Shown: positions 7,192-7,444 of the stretch, in pieces | Layout of the letters: every line of letters begins with the position of its first letter | How positions within the stretch are numbered: position 1 is the stretch's first letter | NCBI GenBank assembly: GCA_041749815.1 | Contig: JBGTAR010000325.1 | Coordinates: 1 to 7,444, forward strand | Direction: 5' to 3' | Length of the DNA: 7,444 nt | Source of the DNA: JAJTZA01 sp041749815 | GTDB lineage: Bacteria; Verrucomicrobiota; Verrucomicrobiia; Chthoniobacterales; Terrimicrobiaceae | Notes under the pieces: model-generated | Database searches by the model: none | The model's input: the letters and a program-made list of their open reading frames with translations, nothing else | Told to the model about the DNA's origin: nothing | Program-made: the position numbers and the translations under genes

Positions 7192-7444
7192 TCAATGCGA
7201 GTATGTGACGAGTAGAAACCAACTGTCCCTCACAACTCAAGGCGGAATTGGGAAGGAACAGTGGTTAAAAACTTATGGGAAGCTGTGATAAATTCTTGAA
7301 AAGTGCCCATGTCTTAGCCTTTGCCTTTTTCCCTTTGCGAAGATTGGAGAGGCATAAGATCACATGAGGTTTCACCCAGCTTGACGGAAATCCCCGTTCG
7401 TGTATGAAGCAGGAGAGAGAATCGTGGCGGGCCACTTTCCAGAG
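7192..7444. other. Upstream flank of addB with no supportable gene
   Basis: About 250 bases with lower GC than the coding regions. All three minus-strand frames enter from the right edge; one stays open for 59 codons to a TAA at 7267-7265, another for 42 codons to a TAA at 7316-7314. Either could be the tail of a gene lying to the right, but I recognise neither sequence. On the plus strand a 30-codon frame (7275-7367) and an ATG at 7404 near the edge have no ribosome binding site. I see no tRNA, no stable hairpin terminator and no long repeat. Confidence 0.5.
7200..7229 (-). promoter_or_regulatory. Weak candidate promoter for addBA
   Basis: On the minus strand GGGACA (7229-7224) and CATACT (7205-7200) are separated by 18 bases; each matches 4 of 6 bases of the sigma-70 consensus. 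A second weak option is TTGAGT-N18-TCTACT in the same stretch. Placement upstream of addB is right, but the matches are poor and may be chance. Confidence 0.2.

Noticed and set aside
7275..7367. 30-codon plus-strand frame with a hydrophobic stretch (VLAFAFFPL)
   Set aside because: Too short to judge; the nearest AAGGAA is 16 bases upstream and no family is recognised.
7265..7444. Minus-strand frame open for 59 codons from the right edge
   Set aside because: This length is common by chance in lower-GC DNA; the residues look unstructured and the other two minus frames are also open from the edge.
7381..7444. Promoter-like TTGACG-N16-TATGAA and an ATG at 7404 near the right edge
   Set aside because: The -10 match is only 4/6, the ATG overlaps it, there is no ribosome site, and only 13 codons remain to test.

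Overview
This 7.4 kb window is ordinary, densely coded bacterial chromosome of moderately high GC. No phage, transposon, CRISPR or RNA gene was seen. The host is not fixed by the sequence. The mix of an alphaproteobacterial-style AddAB pair, a DUF3597 protein, few Shine-Dalgarno sites and a GlcD-type oxidase would fit Verrucomicrobiota or a relative, but that is a low-confidence inference from family distribution.

Layout from left to right. (1) Positions 1-170, minus strand: the first 56 codons of a GlcD-type FAD-linked oxidase whose remainder lies off the left edge. (2) 171-280: a 110-base divergent intergenic region with an 8-base inverted repeat and a small direct repeat. (3) 281-1156, plus strand: two tightly spaced small genes, a DUF2780-like protein and a DUF3597 protein, both of unknown function. 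(4) 7128 down to 1148, minus strand: an addB-addA operon covering about 80% of the window. The two genes overlap by 4 bases (ATGA), and the addA ribosome binding site sits inside the codons for AddB's acidic tail. (5) 7129-7444: the 5' flank of addB, lower in GC, with no gene that can be supported.

AddA (1039 aa) has a complete set of superfamily 1A helicase motifs and an intact C-terminal RecB-type nuclease. AddB (954 aa from the preferred start) has an intact PD-(D/E)XK nuclease but no Walker A motif and none of the iron-sulfur cysteine pattern of Bacillus-type AddB. Together they should form a single-motor, dual-nuclease enzyme that resects double-strand DNA ends for RecA-dependent repair. 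The DUF2780/DUF3597 pair runs tail-to-tail into addA and overlaps its 3' end by 9 bases.

I did not find a clearly new system. The most open question is the two-gene DUF2780-DUF3597 unit.
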